Position numbers and translations under genes: made by a program. 64,000 nucleotides of DNA, from positions 171,229 through 235,228 of the forward strand of contig NZ_JALQDG010000046.1 in NCBI RefSeq assembly GCF_023631325.1, read 5' to 3'. Source of the stretch: Caballeronia sp. INDeC2. GTDB taxonomy: Bacteria > Pseudomonadota > Gammaproteobacteria > Burkholderiales > Burkholderiaceae. Below the pieces are notes generated by a model. That model was not told the origin of the DNA, did not search any database, and saw nothing but the letters and a program-made list of their open reading frames with translations. This document shows positions 55,861 through 63,659 of this stretch, in pieces (the stretch's first letter is position 1; every line of letters starts with the position of its first letter).

Positions 55861-56979
55861 ATGGAAACATCACACATCGCCCCGCTGCGCGTGGGCGTGA
55901 TCGGCGTCGGCAACTGGGCGCGGCACGGCCATCTGCGGGTGCTCGAACTGCTGCCGCAATACACGCTGCAAGCCGTGTACAGCCATCGGCGCGAGGCCGC
56001 GGAAGAGGCGGCGCGCGAGTATCGGTTCGGGCGCGTGGCGGCATCGATCGATGAACTCGTCGACAGCGCCGACATCGATCTCGTGATCGTGCTCAACACG
56101 GCGCCCCAGCATGCGGAGACGGTGAAGCGCGCGATCGCCGCGGGCAAGGATGTCTACTGCGAATGGCCGTTGGCGACCACGCTCGCGCAATCGCAGGAAC
56201 TGCTTGCGCTGGCCGAAGCGCGCGGCGTGCGGCATGTCGTCGGCTTGCAGCGCCGGCTCGCGCCGCATAACCGTTATGTGCGCGATCTGATCGCGCAAGG
56301 TTATGTCGGCGAATTGCGTTCGGTGCGCATGCACGTGAGCGTGAATTACTTTCAGGCGATGCGCTCGCGCGCGCTCGAATGGACGGTGCCGCCCGAGAAC
56401 TTTTCGTCGATCGTTTCGATTTACGGCGGCCATTTTCTCGACATGCTGCTCCACGCGACGGGCTGGCCTAAGTCGATCGCCGCACTCACGCCGAATCAGT
56501 TTCCGGTCGTCACGATCAGGGAAAGCGGCGTGTCGATGCAAACCACCGCGCCCGATCAGCTCGTGCTCGCGGGCGCGCTCGGCGGCAACGCGGTTTTGTC
56601 GGTGCATATCGAGGGCGGCAAGCGCAACGGGTCGGGCGTGCAGATCGACATCACGGGAACGGAAGGCGATTTGCGCATCACGAACACGTCCGCGTTCGGC
56701 GATGTCGGCGACGATTACCGCATCGTCGGCGCGCATGGCGACAAGGCGCCGCTCGAGCCGCTCGATGTGCCGCGGCGTTATCATCGGTTGCCGGAATCGG
56801 GCCTGCCTTCCGCCGTGCTGGAACTGGCCGAGCTTTACCGGGCCTACGCGGAAGACATAGCGCACGGCACGCATACCGCGCCCACTTTTGCCGACGCCGT
56901 GCGCATGCACGCACTGATCGATCGCGCACAGGCATCGTATGCGTCGCGTCGATTCATGGCGATCGAATCGGCGGAATGA
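55861..56979 (+). CDS. Gfo/Idh/MocA-family oxidoreductase
   Basis: 372 residues from ATG at 55861. N-terminal dinucleotide-binding fold LRVGVIGVGNWARHGHLRVL, ADIDLVIVLNTAPQHAETVK and the family signature KDVYCEWPLATTLAQSQELL (Glu-Trp-Pro in place of the usual EKP). A C-terminal (about 135 on) alpha/beta domain follows. Dehydrogenases of this family act on sugars, cyclitols and similar polyols using NAD(P). The EWP replacement at the EKP motif removes the usual Lys and may alter catalysis. Substrate unknown. Followed by the LysR gene 14 bp downstream. Confidence 0.85.
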   Translation: METSHIAPLRVGVIGVGNWARHGHLRVLELLPQYTLQAVYSHRREAAEEAAREYRFGRVAASIDELVDSADIDLVIVLNTAPQHAETVKRAIAAGKDVYCEWPLATTLAQSQELLALAEARGVRHVVGLQRRLAPHNRYVRDLIAQGYVGELRSVRMHVSVNYFQAMRSRALEWTVPPENFSSIVSIYGGHFLDMLLHATGWPKSIAALTPNQFPVVTIRESGVSMQTTAPDQLVLAGALGGNAVLSVHIEGGKRNGSGVQIDITGTEGDLRITNTSAFGDVGDDYRIVGAHGDKAPLEPLDVPRRYHRLPESGLPSAVLELAELYRAYAEDIAHGTHTAPTFADAVRMHALIDRAQASYASRRFMAIESAE

Positions 56980-56993
56980 CGGAGAGTCTTGCG

Positions 56994-57947
56994 ATGAACG
57001 AGTCATCGAGCGCAGGCGCGACGAGCACCGCCGCCGCGCGCGCGCCCGGCGCGCTGGATCACATGAGCGGCATGGTCGTCTTCACGCGCGCGGCGGAAAC
57101 GCTGAGCTTCGCGGAAGCCGGGCGGCAACTCGGGCTCTCGGCGTCGGCGATCGGCAAGGCGGTCGCGCGGCTGGAAACGCGCGTTGGCGTGCGGCTCTTT
57201 CATCGCAGCACGCGCAGCGTGCGCCTTACGCCCGAGGGCGAGCTGTTTCTCGGGCGATGCCAGCGCATCCTCGGCGAGATCGAAGAGGCCGAGTCCGAGC
57301 TGGCGATATCGCGCGCAAAGCCGATGGGCCGTCTGCGCGTGAGCATTCCGCTCGTCGGCACGCTGCTGATGCCGGTGCTTTCGGCGTTCATGCGCACGTA
57401 TCCCGAGGTGCAGCTCGATATCGATTTCAGCGACCGTCTCGTCGATGTCATCGAGGATGGTTTCGATGTCGTTCTGCGCACCGGCGACGCGGTCGATTCC
57501 CAACTCACGATGCGCACGCTCGGGCATTACACGCATCTGATCGTCGGCTCGCCGGGCTATCTCGAAGCGCGCGGCGTGCCCGCGACGCCGGAAGCGCTCG
57601 GCGCGCATGCGTGTCTGCAGCATCGCTTCTCGCGCACCGGGCGTCTCAGGCGCTGGACGTTCGTACGCGATGGCGCGCCCTTCGAGGTCGAGCTTCCGTC
57701 GACGGCCATCGCGAGTGCGGTCGAGCCGCTCATCGCGCTGGCGGAGCAAGGACTTGGTCTCACCAGCGTTCCCGATTACGCCGTGCGCGCGCAACTCGCC
57801 GATGGCTCGCTCGTCGCCGTGCTGCGCGATTTCACGGCGGACCGCATTCCGTTTCGCGCGCTCTGGCCGTCAGGGCGCATGACGCCGCCGAAGGTGCGCG
57901 TGTTCGTCGACTTCCTGCATCAACACTTGTTTCCGGGCGCGGCATGA
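56994..57947 (+). CDS. LysR-family transcriptional regulator
   Basis: 317 residues from ATG at 56994; an earlier in-frame ATG at 56976 adds 6 residues. An N-terminal Ala/Ser-rich stretch of about 20 residues precedes the winged helix: MVVFTRAAETLSFAEAGRQL then GLSASAIGKAVARLETRVGV and RLFHRSTRSVRLTPEGELFL. Effector domain has LDIDFSDRLVDVIEDGFDVV. It follows the Gfo/Idh/MocA gene directly, so it may be cotranscribed with it. Target unknown. Confidence 0.9.
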   Translation: MNESSSAGATSTAAARAPGALDHMSGMVVFTRAAETLSFAEAGRQLGLSASAIGKAVARLETRVGVRLFHRSTRSVRLTPEGELFLGRCQRILGEIEEAESELAISRAKPMGRLRVSIPLVGTLLMPVLSAFMRTYPEVQLDIDFSDRLVDVIEDGFDVVLRTGDAVDSQLTMRTLGHYTHLIVGSPGYLEARGVPATPEALGAHACLQHRFSRTGRLRRWTFVRDGAPFEVELPSTAIASAVEPLIALAEQGLGLTSVPDYAVRAQLADGSLVAVLRDFTADRIPFRALWPSGRMTPPKVRVFVDFLHQHLFPGAA

Positions 57948-58297
57948 CTGATCTGCGTGAGCGCGAACGCGTGGCGCAATTCGAAGCCGAGCCGTTCATA
58001 CAGGCCGATGGCGCTCTCGTTGTGACTGAAAACATGCAGAAACGGCGTAGCGCCGCGTAGCCCGATTTCCCTGCGCAGGATATTCATCAGCCGGCCGGCG
58101 AGACCGCGTCCGCGACAGCGCTCGTCGACGCACACCGCGCTGATCTCGATATGAGCGTCGATGGCCATGCGTTCGCCCGCCATTGCAATGAGTTCCCCGT
58201 GCTCCCGAATCCCGATGTAGCGGCCCATCTCGCGCGTGCGCCTGCCGAACGGGCCCGGTCTGGTGCGTTGCACGAGCGCGAGCATGTCGACGAGCTG
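57920..58297 (-). pseudogene. GNAT acetyltransferase remnant (5' end deleted)
   Basis: C-terminal half of a GNAT: MGRYIGIREHGELIAMAGER, then EISAVCVDERCRGRGLAGRL and the C-terminal SHNESAIGLYERLGFELRHA. The acetyl-CoA-binding R-G-R-G-L-A motif is intact, but the N-terminal substrate part is missing; homologous sequence stops at about 58290 where a truncated AraC gene begins on the other strand. This looks like loss of both 5' ends in one deletion. It overlaps the end of the LysR gene by 28 bp. Confidence 0.7.
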
Positions 58298-58859
58298 GTG
58301 GCTCGCGCCGTTGTTTCGACAGCGCTATCCCGGCGTGCGCCTCGACAGCACGCGCATGGTGGTGCCGTCGGGCGAGTTCGCGACGGCCGGCGCCGCGATG
58401 GGGCATCTCGATCTCGCGCTGTGGCTGATGAATCAGGCGAGCCCTGCGCTGGCGTCGACGGTGGCGCGTTATCTGATCGTGGACGCGCGTCCGTCGCAGG
58501 CGCCTTACATGATTCCGGATCATCTGGCGCGCGCAGACCCGATGGTCGAGCGCTTCGAACGCTGGGCACGCGCGCGGCTCGCGCAGGGTTTTTCGCTCGA
58601 CGCCGCCGCGCACGCACTCGCGACGAGCACGCGCACGTTGCAGCGGCGTATCGAGGCGGTGCTCGGCAAGTCGCCGCTGTCTTATTTTCAGGACCTTCGC
58701 GTGGAGCGGGCGGTGCATCTGCTGCAGTCGAGCCAGCTCGATATCGAGGCGATTGCCGCCGAGGTCGGTTATGTCGATGGCGCGACGTTGAGGACCCTTT
58801 TGCGGCGGCGGCTCGGGCGGGGCGTGAAGGAGATACGGGCCGGCGCTGCCGAAGCTTGA
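58285..58859 (+). pseudogene. AraC/GlxA-family regulator remnant (5' end deleted)
   Basis: Codes for the C-terminal part of an AraC regulator with a GATase-1/DJ-1-like N-terminal domain: TSWWLAPLFRQRYPGVRLDS is the end of that ligand-binding domain, followed by a hinge and the AraC double helix-turn-helix (TSTRTLQRRIEAVLGKSPLS, YFQDLRVERAVHLLQSSQLD). The first half (signal-sensing) is missing. No start codon with ribosome site fits. Starts exactly where the GNAT remnant on the opposite strand ends, indicating a deletion scar. Confidence 0.7.
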
Positions 58860-58886
58860 TGCGGGCAACCGCGCGCGAGCCGATGG

Positions 58887-59774
58887 TCAGACGTAACGCG
58901 CTTCGTCCAAGTCCGCGATGAGCGTCGGTCCCACCGGTTTCCAGCCCAGCCGCGCCTGCGTCGCCGCGCTCGACGCGGGCATGTCAAGGCCGACGAACAT
59001 CGCCATCCAGCCGAAATGCGCGGCTGCATCGTCGGGGGAAATCGTTACGACCGGCAGCTTCAGCCCACGGCCGAGCGCCTCGGCGATCGCGCGGCTCTCG
59101 ATGCCTTCCTCGCCCACCGCGTGATACCGCGCGCCGCGATCCGCTTTCTCCACGGCGAGCCGATAGAGACGCGCGACATCGGATACATGGCCCGCCGGCC
59201 AGCGATTGCCGCCGTCGCCCACATAAGCGCACACGCCCTTTTCTCGCGCGATGGCGATGAGCGGCGTGATCAGCCCTTGCTTCAACGGATCGTGAACTTG
59301 CGGCAACCGCACCACCGACACGTTGATGCCCGCGTCGAGCAATGCGTGCCCCGCCAGCTCCGACGCGATGCGCGGATTGGGATGACGTGTGTTGAAGACA
59401 TCCTCGGTCGCCGGTTCGCCGTGCTCGCCGCTGCCCATGCCGGTGCCCGACGTGATGACGAGCGGACGATCCGAGCCCGCGAGCGCGGCACCGAGCGCGG
59501 CGATCGCGCGCTTGTCCTTCTCGCAGTTTTCGGCGAAGCGCGAGAAATCGTGATCGAAGGCCGTATGGATCACGGCGTCCGCGTTCGCGGCGCCGCGCGT
59601 CAAACTGGCCGGATCTTCCAGCGTGCCGCGATGCACGTCGGCGCCGGCATCGGCGAGCGCTTGCGCGCCCGCATCCGAGCGCGTCATGCCGATCACCTCA
59701 TGGCCTGCCTCGATGAGTTCGGGAACGATGGCCGAGCCGATGAATCCGGTCGCGCCCGTCAGAAAAATACGCAT
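58887..59774 (-). CDS. SDR-family (extended, NmrA-like) NAD(P)-binding oxidoreductase
   Basis: 295 residues. Rossmann motif MRIFLTGATGFIGSAIVPEL with GATGFIG at the nucleotide site, typical of extended SDRs and epimerases. Downstream ITSGTGMGSG replaces the usual catalytic Ser region, and no clear YxxxK is seen, so this may be an atypical, non-catalytic or ligand-sensing member. Divergent from the XRE regulator gene (98 bp apart), with a direct-repeat operator between them, so it is a likely target of that regulator. Confidence 0.75.
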   Translation of the reverse strand: MRIFLTGATGFIGSAIVPELIEAGHEVIGMTRSDAGAQALADAGADVHRGTLEDPASLTRGAANADAVIHTAFDHDFSRFAENCEKDKRAIAALGAALAGSDRPLVITSGTGMGSGEHGEPATEDVFNTRHPNPRIASELAGHALLDAGINVSVVRLPQVHDPLKQGLITPLIAIAREKGVCAYVGDGGNRWPAGHVSDVARLYRLAVEKADRGARYHAVGEEGIESRAIAEALGRGLKLPVVTISPDDAAAHFGWMAMFVGLDMPASSAATQARLGWKPVGPTLIADLDEARYV

Positions 59775-59820
59775 CGTGAAGACTCCTGGAACGTTTGACC
59801 CTTACTATCCGATGATTTTC

Positions 59821-59853
59821 TATCCCGTTAAAGTAGTGACGTTATCCCGGTAA
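59821..59853. promoter_or_regulatory. Direct-repeat operator between SDR and XRE regulator genes
   Basis: TATCCCGTTAA (59821-59831) and TATCCCGGTAA (59843-59853) repeat with a 22-bp start-to-start spacing (two helical turns); a partial third match is at about 59815. It lies in the only divergent gap, 20 bp before the regulator start. Confidence 0.5.
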
Positions 59854-59872
59854 AAAGACTAACAGGCTTCCT

Positions 59873-60700
59873 ATGGCAGTGGACACGGCGAGATCGTTCG
59901 GCGATTTTCTGAAAAGCCGCCGAACGCGTCTCGACCCGGCGAGTTTCGGCTTCTCCGGGCGCAGACGCACGCCCGGCCTGCGGCGCGAGGAGGTCGCGCA
60001 GCGCGCCAATATCAGCCCGACCTGGTACACGTGGCTGGAGCAGGGACGCGGCGGCGCGCCTTCGGCGGATGTGCTGGAGCGCATCTGCGGCGCGCTGATG
60101 CTGACCGATGCCGAGCGCGAGCATCTCTTCATGCTCGGGCTGGGGCGACCGCCCGAGGTGCGTTACCGTTCCGTCGATGGCGTCAGCCCGCGGCTGCAGC
60201 GTCTGCTCGATTCGCTGCAATCGAGCCCGGCGATCGTCAAGACGCCGACCTGGGACGTCGTCGCGTGGAATCGCGCCGCGGCCGTCGTGCTGACCGATTA
60301 CGGCGCGCTGCCGCCCGGCGAGCGCAATATCCTGCAGTTCCTGTTCCGCAATCCCGAGGTTCGCGCGAGACAGCACGACTGGGAAAGCGTGGCGCGTTTC
60401 GTCGTCGGCGCGTTCAGGGCGGACGTGGCGCGGGCGGGTCTCGTGTCGGAAGTCGGCGCGCTCGTGGAAGCGCTTTGCCACGCGAGCGCGGAATTCGACG
60501 CGCTATGGCGCGACAACGAAGTGCACAGTCACGAAGACGGCGGCGGCATCAAGCGTCTGTTGCATCCGACGCTGGGTTCGGTCGAACTGGAATATTCGGC
60601 GTTTTCGGTCGATGGCCGGCCGGACCTCGGCATGATCGTCTACACGCCGCTCGATGAAGCGATGGCCGACAGAATCGCGACCCTCGCCGCACGCCCCTAG
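59873..60700 (+). CDS. XRE-type regulator with MmyB-like C-terminal ligand domain
   Basis: 275 residues. N-terminal lambda-type helix-turn-helix (about 10-75: GDFLKSRRTRLDPASFGFSG, then RRTPGLRREEVAQRANISPT and WYTWLEQGRG) followed by a PAS-like ligand-binding domain (about 100-270: VKTPTWDVVAWNRAAAVVLT, ... LEYSAFSVDGRPDLGMIVYT). This two-domain pattern is the MmyB-like family common in Actinobacteria and Proteobacteria. Divergent from an SDR-type oxidoreductase gene that it probably represses. Effector unknown. Confidence 0.9.
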   Translation: MAVDTARSFGDFLKSRRTRLDPASFGFSGRRRTPGLRREEVAQRANISPTWYTWLEQGRGGAPSADVLERICGALMLTDAEREHLFMLGLGRPPEVRYRSVDGVSPRLQRLLDSLQSSPAIVKTPTWDVVAWNRAAAVVLTDYGALPPGERNILQFLFRNPEVRARQHDWESVARFVVGAFRADVARAGLVSEVGALVEALCHASAEFDALWRDNEVHSHEDGGGIKRLLHPTLGSVELEYSAFSVDGRPDLGMIVYTPLDEAMADRIATLAARP

Positions 60701-60704
60701 CGCC

Positions 60705-61406
60705 TCAGAACTTCTCCACCCACGGCCGCAGCTCGATTTCCCACGTCCAGGCACTGCGATGCTGGCGCAGCACATCGAGATAGGTCTGCGCGATGGCATC
60801 GGGATCGAGCGTGCTGTCCGGCGCATCAGGCGGATCGGCGCGTTGATCGGACCGAACGCTGCCGTCGATGACGAAATGCGCGACATGAATGCCCTTCGGC
60901 GCGAGTTCGCGCGCGGCGCTCTGCGCGAGGCCGCGCAACGCGAACTTGCCCATCGCAAACGGCGCGGAGAGCGCGAATCCCTTGACGCCGGCCGTCGCGC
61001 CGGTCAGCAGGATCGCGCCCTTCGCGGCGGGAATCATGCGTCGAGTGGCCTGCTGGACCGCGTGGAACGCGCCGAATGCCGAGACGGCTACGGCCTGTTC
61101 GACCGCCGCCGCGTCGAGCTCCGCGATGGGCCCGCGAACGCGCCCGCTCGCGTTATAGATCACGATTTCCGGCGCGCCGATGCGTGCATCGGTTTCCGCG
61201 AAAATTGCCGCCGTTTGGCCGGCATCGGATGCATCGACGGGCAGTGCGATCGCGCCGGTTTCATCGACGAGTGCGGACAGCTTGTCGACGTTGCGCGCCG
61301 CGATGACGACAGGAATGTTCTCGGCGCGCAGACGCCGGGTCAGAGAGCCGCTGATGCCGCTGCCGGCGCCGATGATGAGGGCGCTGCGGTAAGGAAGTGT
61401 GCTCAT
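60705..61406 (-). CDS. SDR-family oxidoreductase with Phe in place of the catalytic Tyr
   Basis: 233 residues from ATG at 61406. NAD-binding site GAGSGISGSLTRRL (13-26). At the active site the usual YxxxK is Phe150-x-x-x-Lys154 (SAPFAMGKFALRGLAQS), and the expected Ser region reads TGATAG. This is an SDR subfamily lacking the canonical tyrosine, so activity as a classic dehydrogenase is doubtful. Convergent with the XRE regulator, 4 bp apart. Confidence 0.8.
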   Translation of the reverse strand: MSTLPYRSALIIGAGSGISGSLTRRLRAENIPVVIAARNVDKLSALVDETGAIALPVDASDAGQTAAIFAETDARIGAPEIVIYNASGRVRGPIAELDAAAVEQAVAVSAFGAFHAVQQATRRMIPAAKGAILLTGATAGVKGFALSAPFAMGKFALRGLAQSAARELAPKGIHVAHFVIDGSVRSDQRADPPDAPDSTLDPDAIAQTYLDVLRQHRSAWTWEIELRPWVEKF

Positions 61407-61561
61407 GGCTTCACGCTCGGATGGGTGACGAAGCCGATGATAACCGCGGCTTGAAATCGGCGCGCGATCGACCGGGGTGCAGTGTGAAGCGCAGGGGAAG
61501 GGTGTCTTATGAACCAGTCCTTGTCGATGATCTCTTCGCGCCGACACCGAAGCCTGAAGAG

Positions 61562-61592
61562 AGGAGAAGGAAGCGCGTTTGTTCCTTCTCCT
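61562..61592 (-). terminator. Hairpin at the end of peptide operon 1
   Basis: An 11-bp perfect stem (AGGAGAAGGAA at 61562-61572, TTCCTTCTCCT at 61582-61592), 9-nt loop. It lies 16 bp past the last peptide gene. A pyrimidine-rich run follows in the transcribed direction, but no strong T tract. The same structure occurs after the second operon. Confidence 0.6.
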
Positions 61593-61607
61593 GTCGACGG
61601 TATTGCT

Positions 61608-61865
61608 TCAGAGCTTCACGCCATGCAGGAGGCTGCCGATCGAATCCAGCGACTTCGTGATGTTCTTCAGATCGACGTTGGTGTACTGCGATGCATCGAC
61701 CTGCGTCACCGGCGCCACGTTGATCTGCGGGCTGGCGAAGGCGAAACCGCTGATCGAGTTGTAGTTCACGCCGTTGTTCTGGAAGATGCTCGCGCCGCCG
61801 ACGATAGCGCCCATTTCAGCGCGGCCGAGTTCTTTGCTGACAGCGAGGTTGTCGATTTTCAACAT
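61608..61865 (-). CDS. Double-glycine leader peptide precursor, paralog 1
   Basis: 85 residues behind AGGAGA (6-nt spacing), third gene of operon 1. The leader MLKIDNLAVSKELGRAEMGA plus IVGG ends at Gly24 and has the double-glycine consensus in register: Leu at -12, Glu at -8, Met at -7, Ile at -4, Gly-Gly at -2/-1. Cleavage would leave ASIFQNNGVNYNSISGFAFA then a Cys-free core ending LLHGVKL. Double-glycine leaders are cut by C39-type peptidase transporters. Core is rich in Asn, Ser, Val, with VAPVTQVDAS invariant in all six copies. Function unknown; exported peptide likely. Confidence 0.8.
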   Translation of the reverse strand: MLKIDNLAVSKELGRAEMGAIVGGASIFQNNGVNYNSISGFAFASPQINVAPVTQVDASQYTNVDLKNITKSLDSIGSLLHGVKL

Positions 61866-61910
61866 GATGTTTCTCCTGATAACTTGAATGGATGATTGAT
61901 CGAGGCTTGC

Positions 61911-62168
61911 TTAGAGTTTCACGCCGCCGAGCACGCTGCCGACCGCGTCGAGCGACTTCGTCACGTTCGTCAGATCGACGTTCGTGTGCGTCGAGGCATC
62001 GACTTGCGTCACGGGAGCGACGTTGGTCTGCGGGCTGGCGAAAGCAAAACCGCTCACCGAGTTGGCATTGATGCCGTTGTTCTGGAAGATGCTCGCACCG
62101 CCGACGATGGCGCCCATTTCGGCACGGTCGAGTTCTTTGCTGACAGCGAGGTTATCGAGTTTCAACAT
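61911..62168 (-). CDS. Double-glycine leader peptide precursor, paralog 2
   Basis: 85 residues, GGAG 6 nt upstream, 45 bp before paralog 1 and same strand. Leader ends LDRAEMGAIVGG (Gly24), core begins ASIFQNNGINANSVSGFAFA and contains STHTNVDLTNVTKSLDAVGS, ending VLGGVKL. Its protein is identical to paralog 5 in the second copy of the block, evidence of a very recent duplication or gene conversion. Confidence 0.8.
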   Translation of the reverse strand: MLKLDNLAVSKELDRAEMGAIVGGASIFQNNGINANSVSGFAFASPQTNVAPVTQVDASTHTNVDLTNVTKSLDAVGSVLGGVKL

Positions 62169-62210
62169 GACGGTTCTCCGGAATGATGTGTGATTGGATG
62201 AATGAGTGGA

Positions 62211-62468
62211 TCAGAGCGCGACGCCGCCGAGCAGGCTGCCGACCGACGAGAGCGACTTGGTGATGTTCTTCACGTCGACGTCGGTGTGTTGCGAGGCATC
62301 GACTTGCGTGACCGGTGCGACGTTGGTTTGCGGGCTGGCGAAAGCGAAGCCGCTGATCGAGTTGGCGTTGATGCCGTTGTTCTGGAAGATGCTTGCGCCG
62401 CCGACGATGGCGCCCATTTCAGCACGGCCGAGTTCTTTGCTGACAGCGAGGTTAACGATCTTCAACAT
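62211..62468 (-). CDS. Double-glycine leader peptide precursor, paralog 3
   Basis: 85 residues, start ATG at 62468 chosen because AGGAG lies 6 nt upstream and the homologous position is used in all six copies; a longer frame to 62507 adds 13 residues lacking this site. Leader has Val5 where paralog 6 has Asp5 (MLKIVNLAVSKELGRAEMGA); core reads QHTDVDVKNITKSLSSVGSL with end GGVAL. First gene of operon 1, just downstream of a sigma-54-like element. Confidence 0.8.
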   Translation of the reverse strand: MLKIVNLAVSKELGRAEMGAIVGGASIFQNNGINANSISGFAFASPQTNVAPVTQVDASQHTDVDVKNITKSLSSVGSLLGGVAL

Positions 62469-62529
62469 GATGTAGCTCCTGGATTCGGTTGGTTGGATGA
62501 GCACCAATCGTTGCGCTCGCAGCTACATA

Positions 62530-62546
62530 TGCGAGGGCTGTGCCAG
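62530..62546 (-). promoter_or_regulatory. Sigma-54-like promoter for peptide operon 1
   Basis: On the minus strand: CTGGCACAGCCCTCGCA, i.e. TGGCAC and TCGCA with GG and GC separated by exactly 10 nt, one mismatch to the TTGC consensus. Transcription would start near 62520, giving a leader of about 50 nt before ATG at 62468. The same element is present in the second copy. Confidence 0.45.
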
Positions 62547-63009
62547 GCGAGCCTAGAAGATCCGTTCGATCCGTCTAATACATTGATTTCATAGAGAAAA
62601 TTAATAGGTGATCCCCGGATGGTCGGAGTTTTGGGCCATCGGCAACGGGCCAGTTGTTGGTCGCTGAAGAACAGAAGATCGAGACTTGTCGGTGAACGAC
62701 GAACAGGAAGCGTCACGGACGTGAAGATTAAGAAGGCATTCTCTTTCCGAATGGACGATTCGGAACCCGCACTATAGAGAGCAATGCTAATAAATAGCGG
62801 ATGAACAATCACGAGTGGTTCGCGACGCATCGGTTGGGTTGATCCGTTGGATGCCGGAAGACAGACGGTCGGCGTATGTCGGTGCTGAACTGACAATGCG
62901 AATCGGCGAATGCCATTGCCGAAATATGCCTGCGGAAAGACGGCCGCGTGAATCCGCGCGTTGCGCGCGAGGGCCTGTGAGTCGATGACGAAGCGCAAAT
63001 GCGAAGAGA
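62547..63009. other. Spacer between the two peptide operons
   Basis: About 460 bp upstream of operon 1 and downstream of operon 2. It contains no recognisable gene. An enhancer for a sigma-54 activator would be expected here; I could not identify one. Confidence 0.35.
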
Positions 63010-63040
63010 GGGAGAAGGAAACGTCTTGGTTCCTTCTCCC
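63010..63040 (-). terminator. Hairpin at the end of peptide operon 2
   Basis: An 11-bp perfect stem (GGGAGAAGGAA at 63010-63020 and TTCCTTCTCCC at 63030-63040), 9-nt loop, 17 bp past paralog 4. Same architecture as the hairpin at 61562-61592. Confidence 0.6.
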
Positions 63041-63056
63041 TTCGAGAGACGATTCC

Positions 63057-63314
63057 TTACAGCTTCACGCCCTGAAGCAGGCTTCCGACCGACGACAGCG
63101 ACTTCGTCACGTTCGTCAGGTCGACGTTCGTGTGGGTCGAAGCATCGACTTGCGTCACCGGCGCGACGTTGGTTTGCGGGCTGGCGAACGAGAAGCCGCT
63201 CACCGAGTTGTAGTTCACGCCGTTGTTCTGAAAGATGCTCGCACCGCCGACGATAGCGCCCATTTCAGCGCGGCCGAGTTCTTTGCTGACCACGAGGTTG
63301 TCGATTTTCAACAT
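63057..63314 (-). CDS. Double-glycine leader peptide precursor, paralog 4
   Basis: 85 residues, third gene of operon 2 and positional counterpart of paralog 1. Leader MLKIDNLVVSKELGRAEMGA then IVGG (Val8 instead of Ala8). The core is a mosaic: NYNSVSGFSFASPQTNV like paralog 1 in its first half but STHTNVDLTNVTKSLSSVGS like paralogs 2 and 5 in its second, ending LLQGVKL. This points to recombination among copies. Confidence 0.8.
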   Translation of the reverse strand: MLKIDNLVVSKELGRAEMGAIVGGASIFQNNGVNYNSVSGFSFASPQTNVAPVTQVDASTHTNVDLTNVTKSLSSVGSLLQGVKL

Positions 63315-63359
63315 GATGTTTCTCCTGATAACTTGAATGGATGATTGATCGAGGCTTGC

Positions 63360-63617
63360 TTAGAGCTTCACGCCGCCGAGCACGCTGCCGACCGCGTCGA
63401 GCGACTTCGTCACGTTCGTCAGATCGACGTTGGTATGCGTCGAGGCATCGACTTGCGTCACGGGAGCGACGTTGGTCTGCGGGCTGGCGAAAGCGAAGCC
63501 GCTCACCGAGTTGGCATTGATGCCGTTGTTCTGGAAGATGCTCGCACCGCCGACGATAGCGCCCATTTCGGCACGGTCGAGTTCTTTGCTGACAGCGAGG
63601 TTATCGAGTTTCAACAT
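63360..63617 (-). CDS. Double-glycine leader peptide precursor, paralog 5
   Basis: 85 residues, protein identical to paralog 2 (start LKLDNLAVSKELDRAEMGAI). Exactly 1449 bp to the right of it. GGAG 6 nt upstream. Second gene of operon 2. Confidence 0.8.
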   Translation of the reverse strand: MLKLDNLAVSKELDRAEMGAIVGGASIFQNNGINANSVSGFAFASPQTNVAPVTQVDASTHTNVDLTNVTKSLDAVGSVLGGVKL

Positions 63618-63659
63618 GACGGTTCTCCGGAATGATGTGTGATTGGATGAATGAGTGGA

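Noticed and set aside
62469..62507. Longer start for peptide paralog 3 (and 6), adding 13 residues
   Set aside because: The extension passes through the ribosome site and is not shared with the other paralogs, while ATG at 62468 matches them all.
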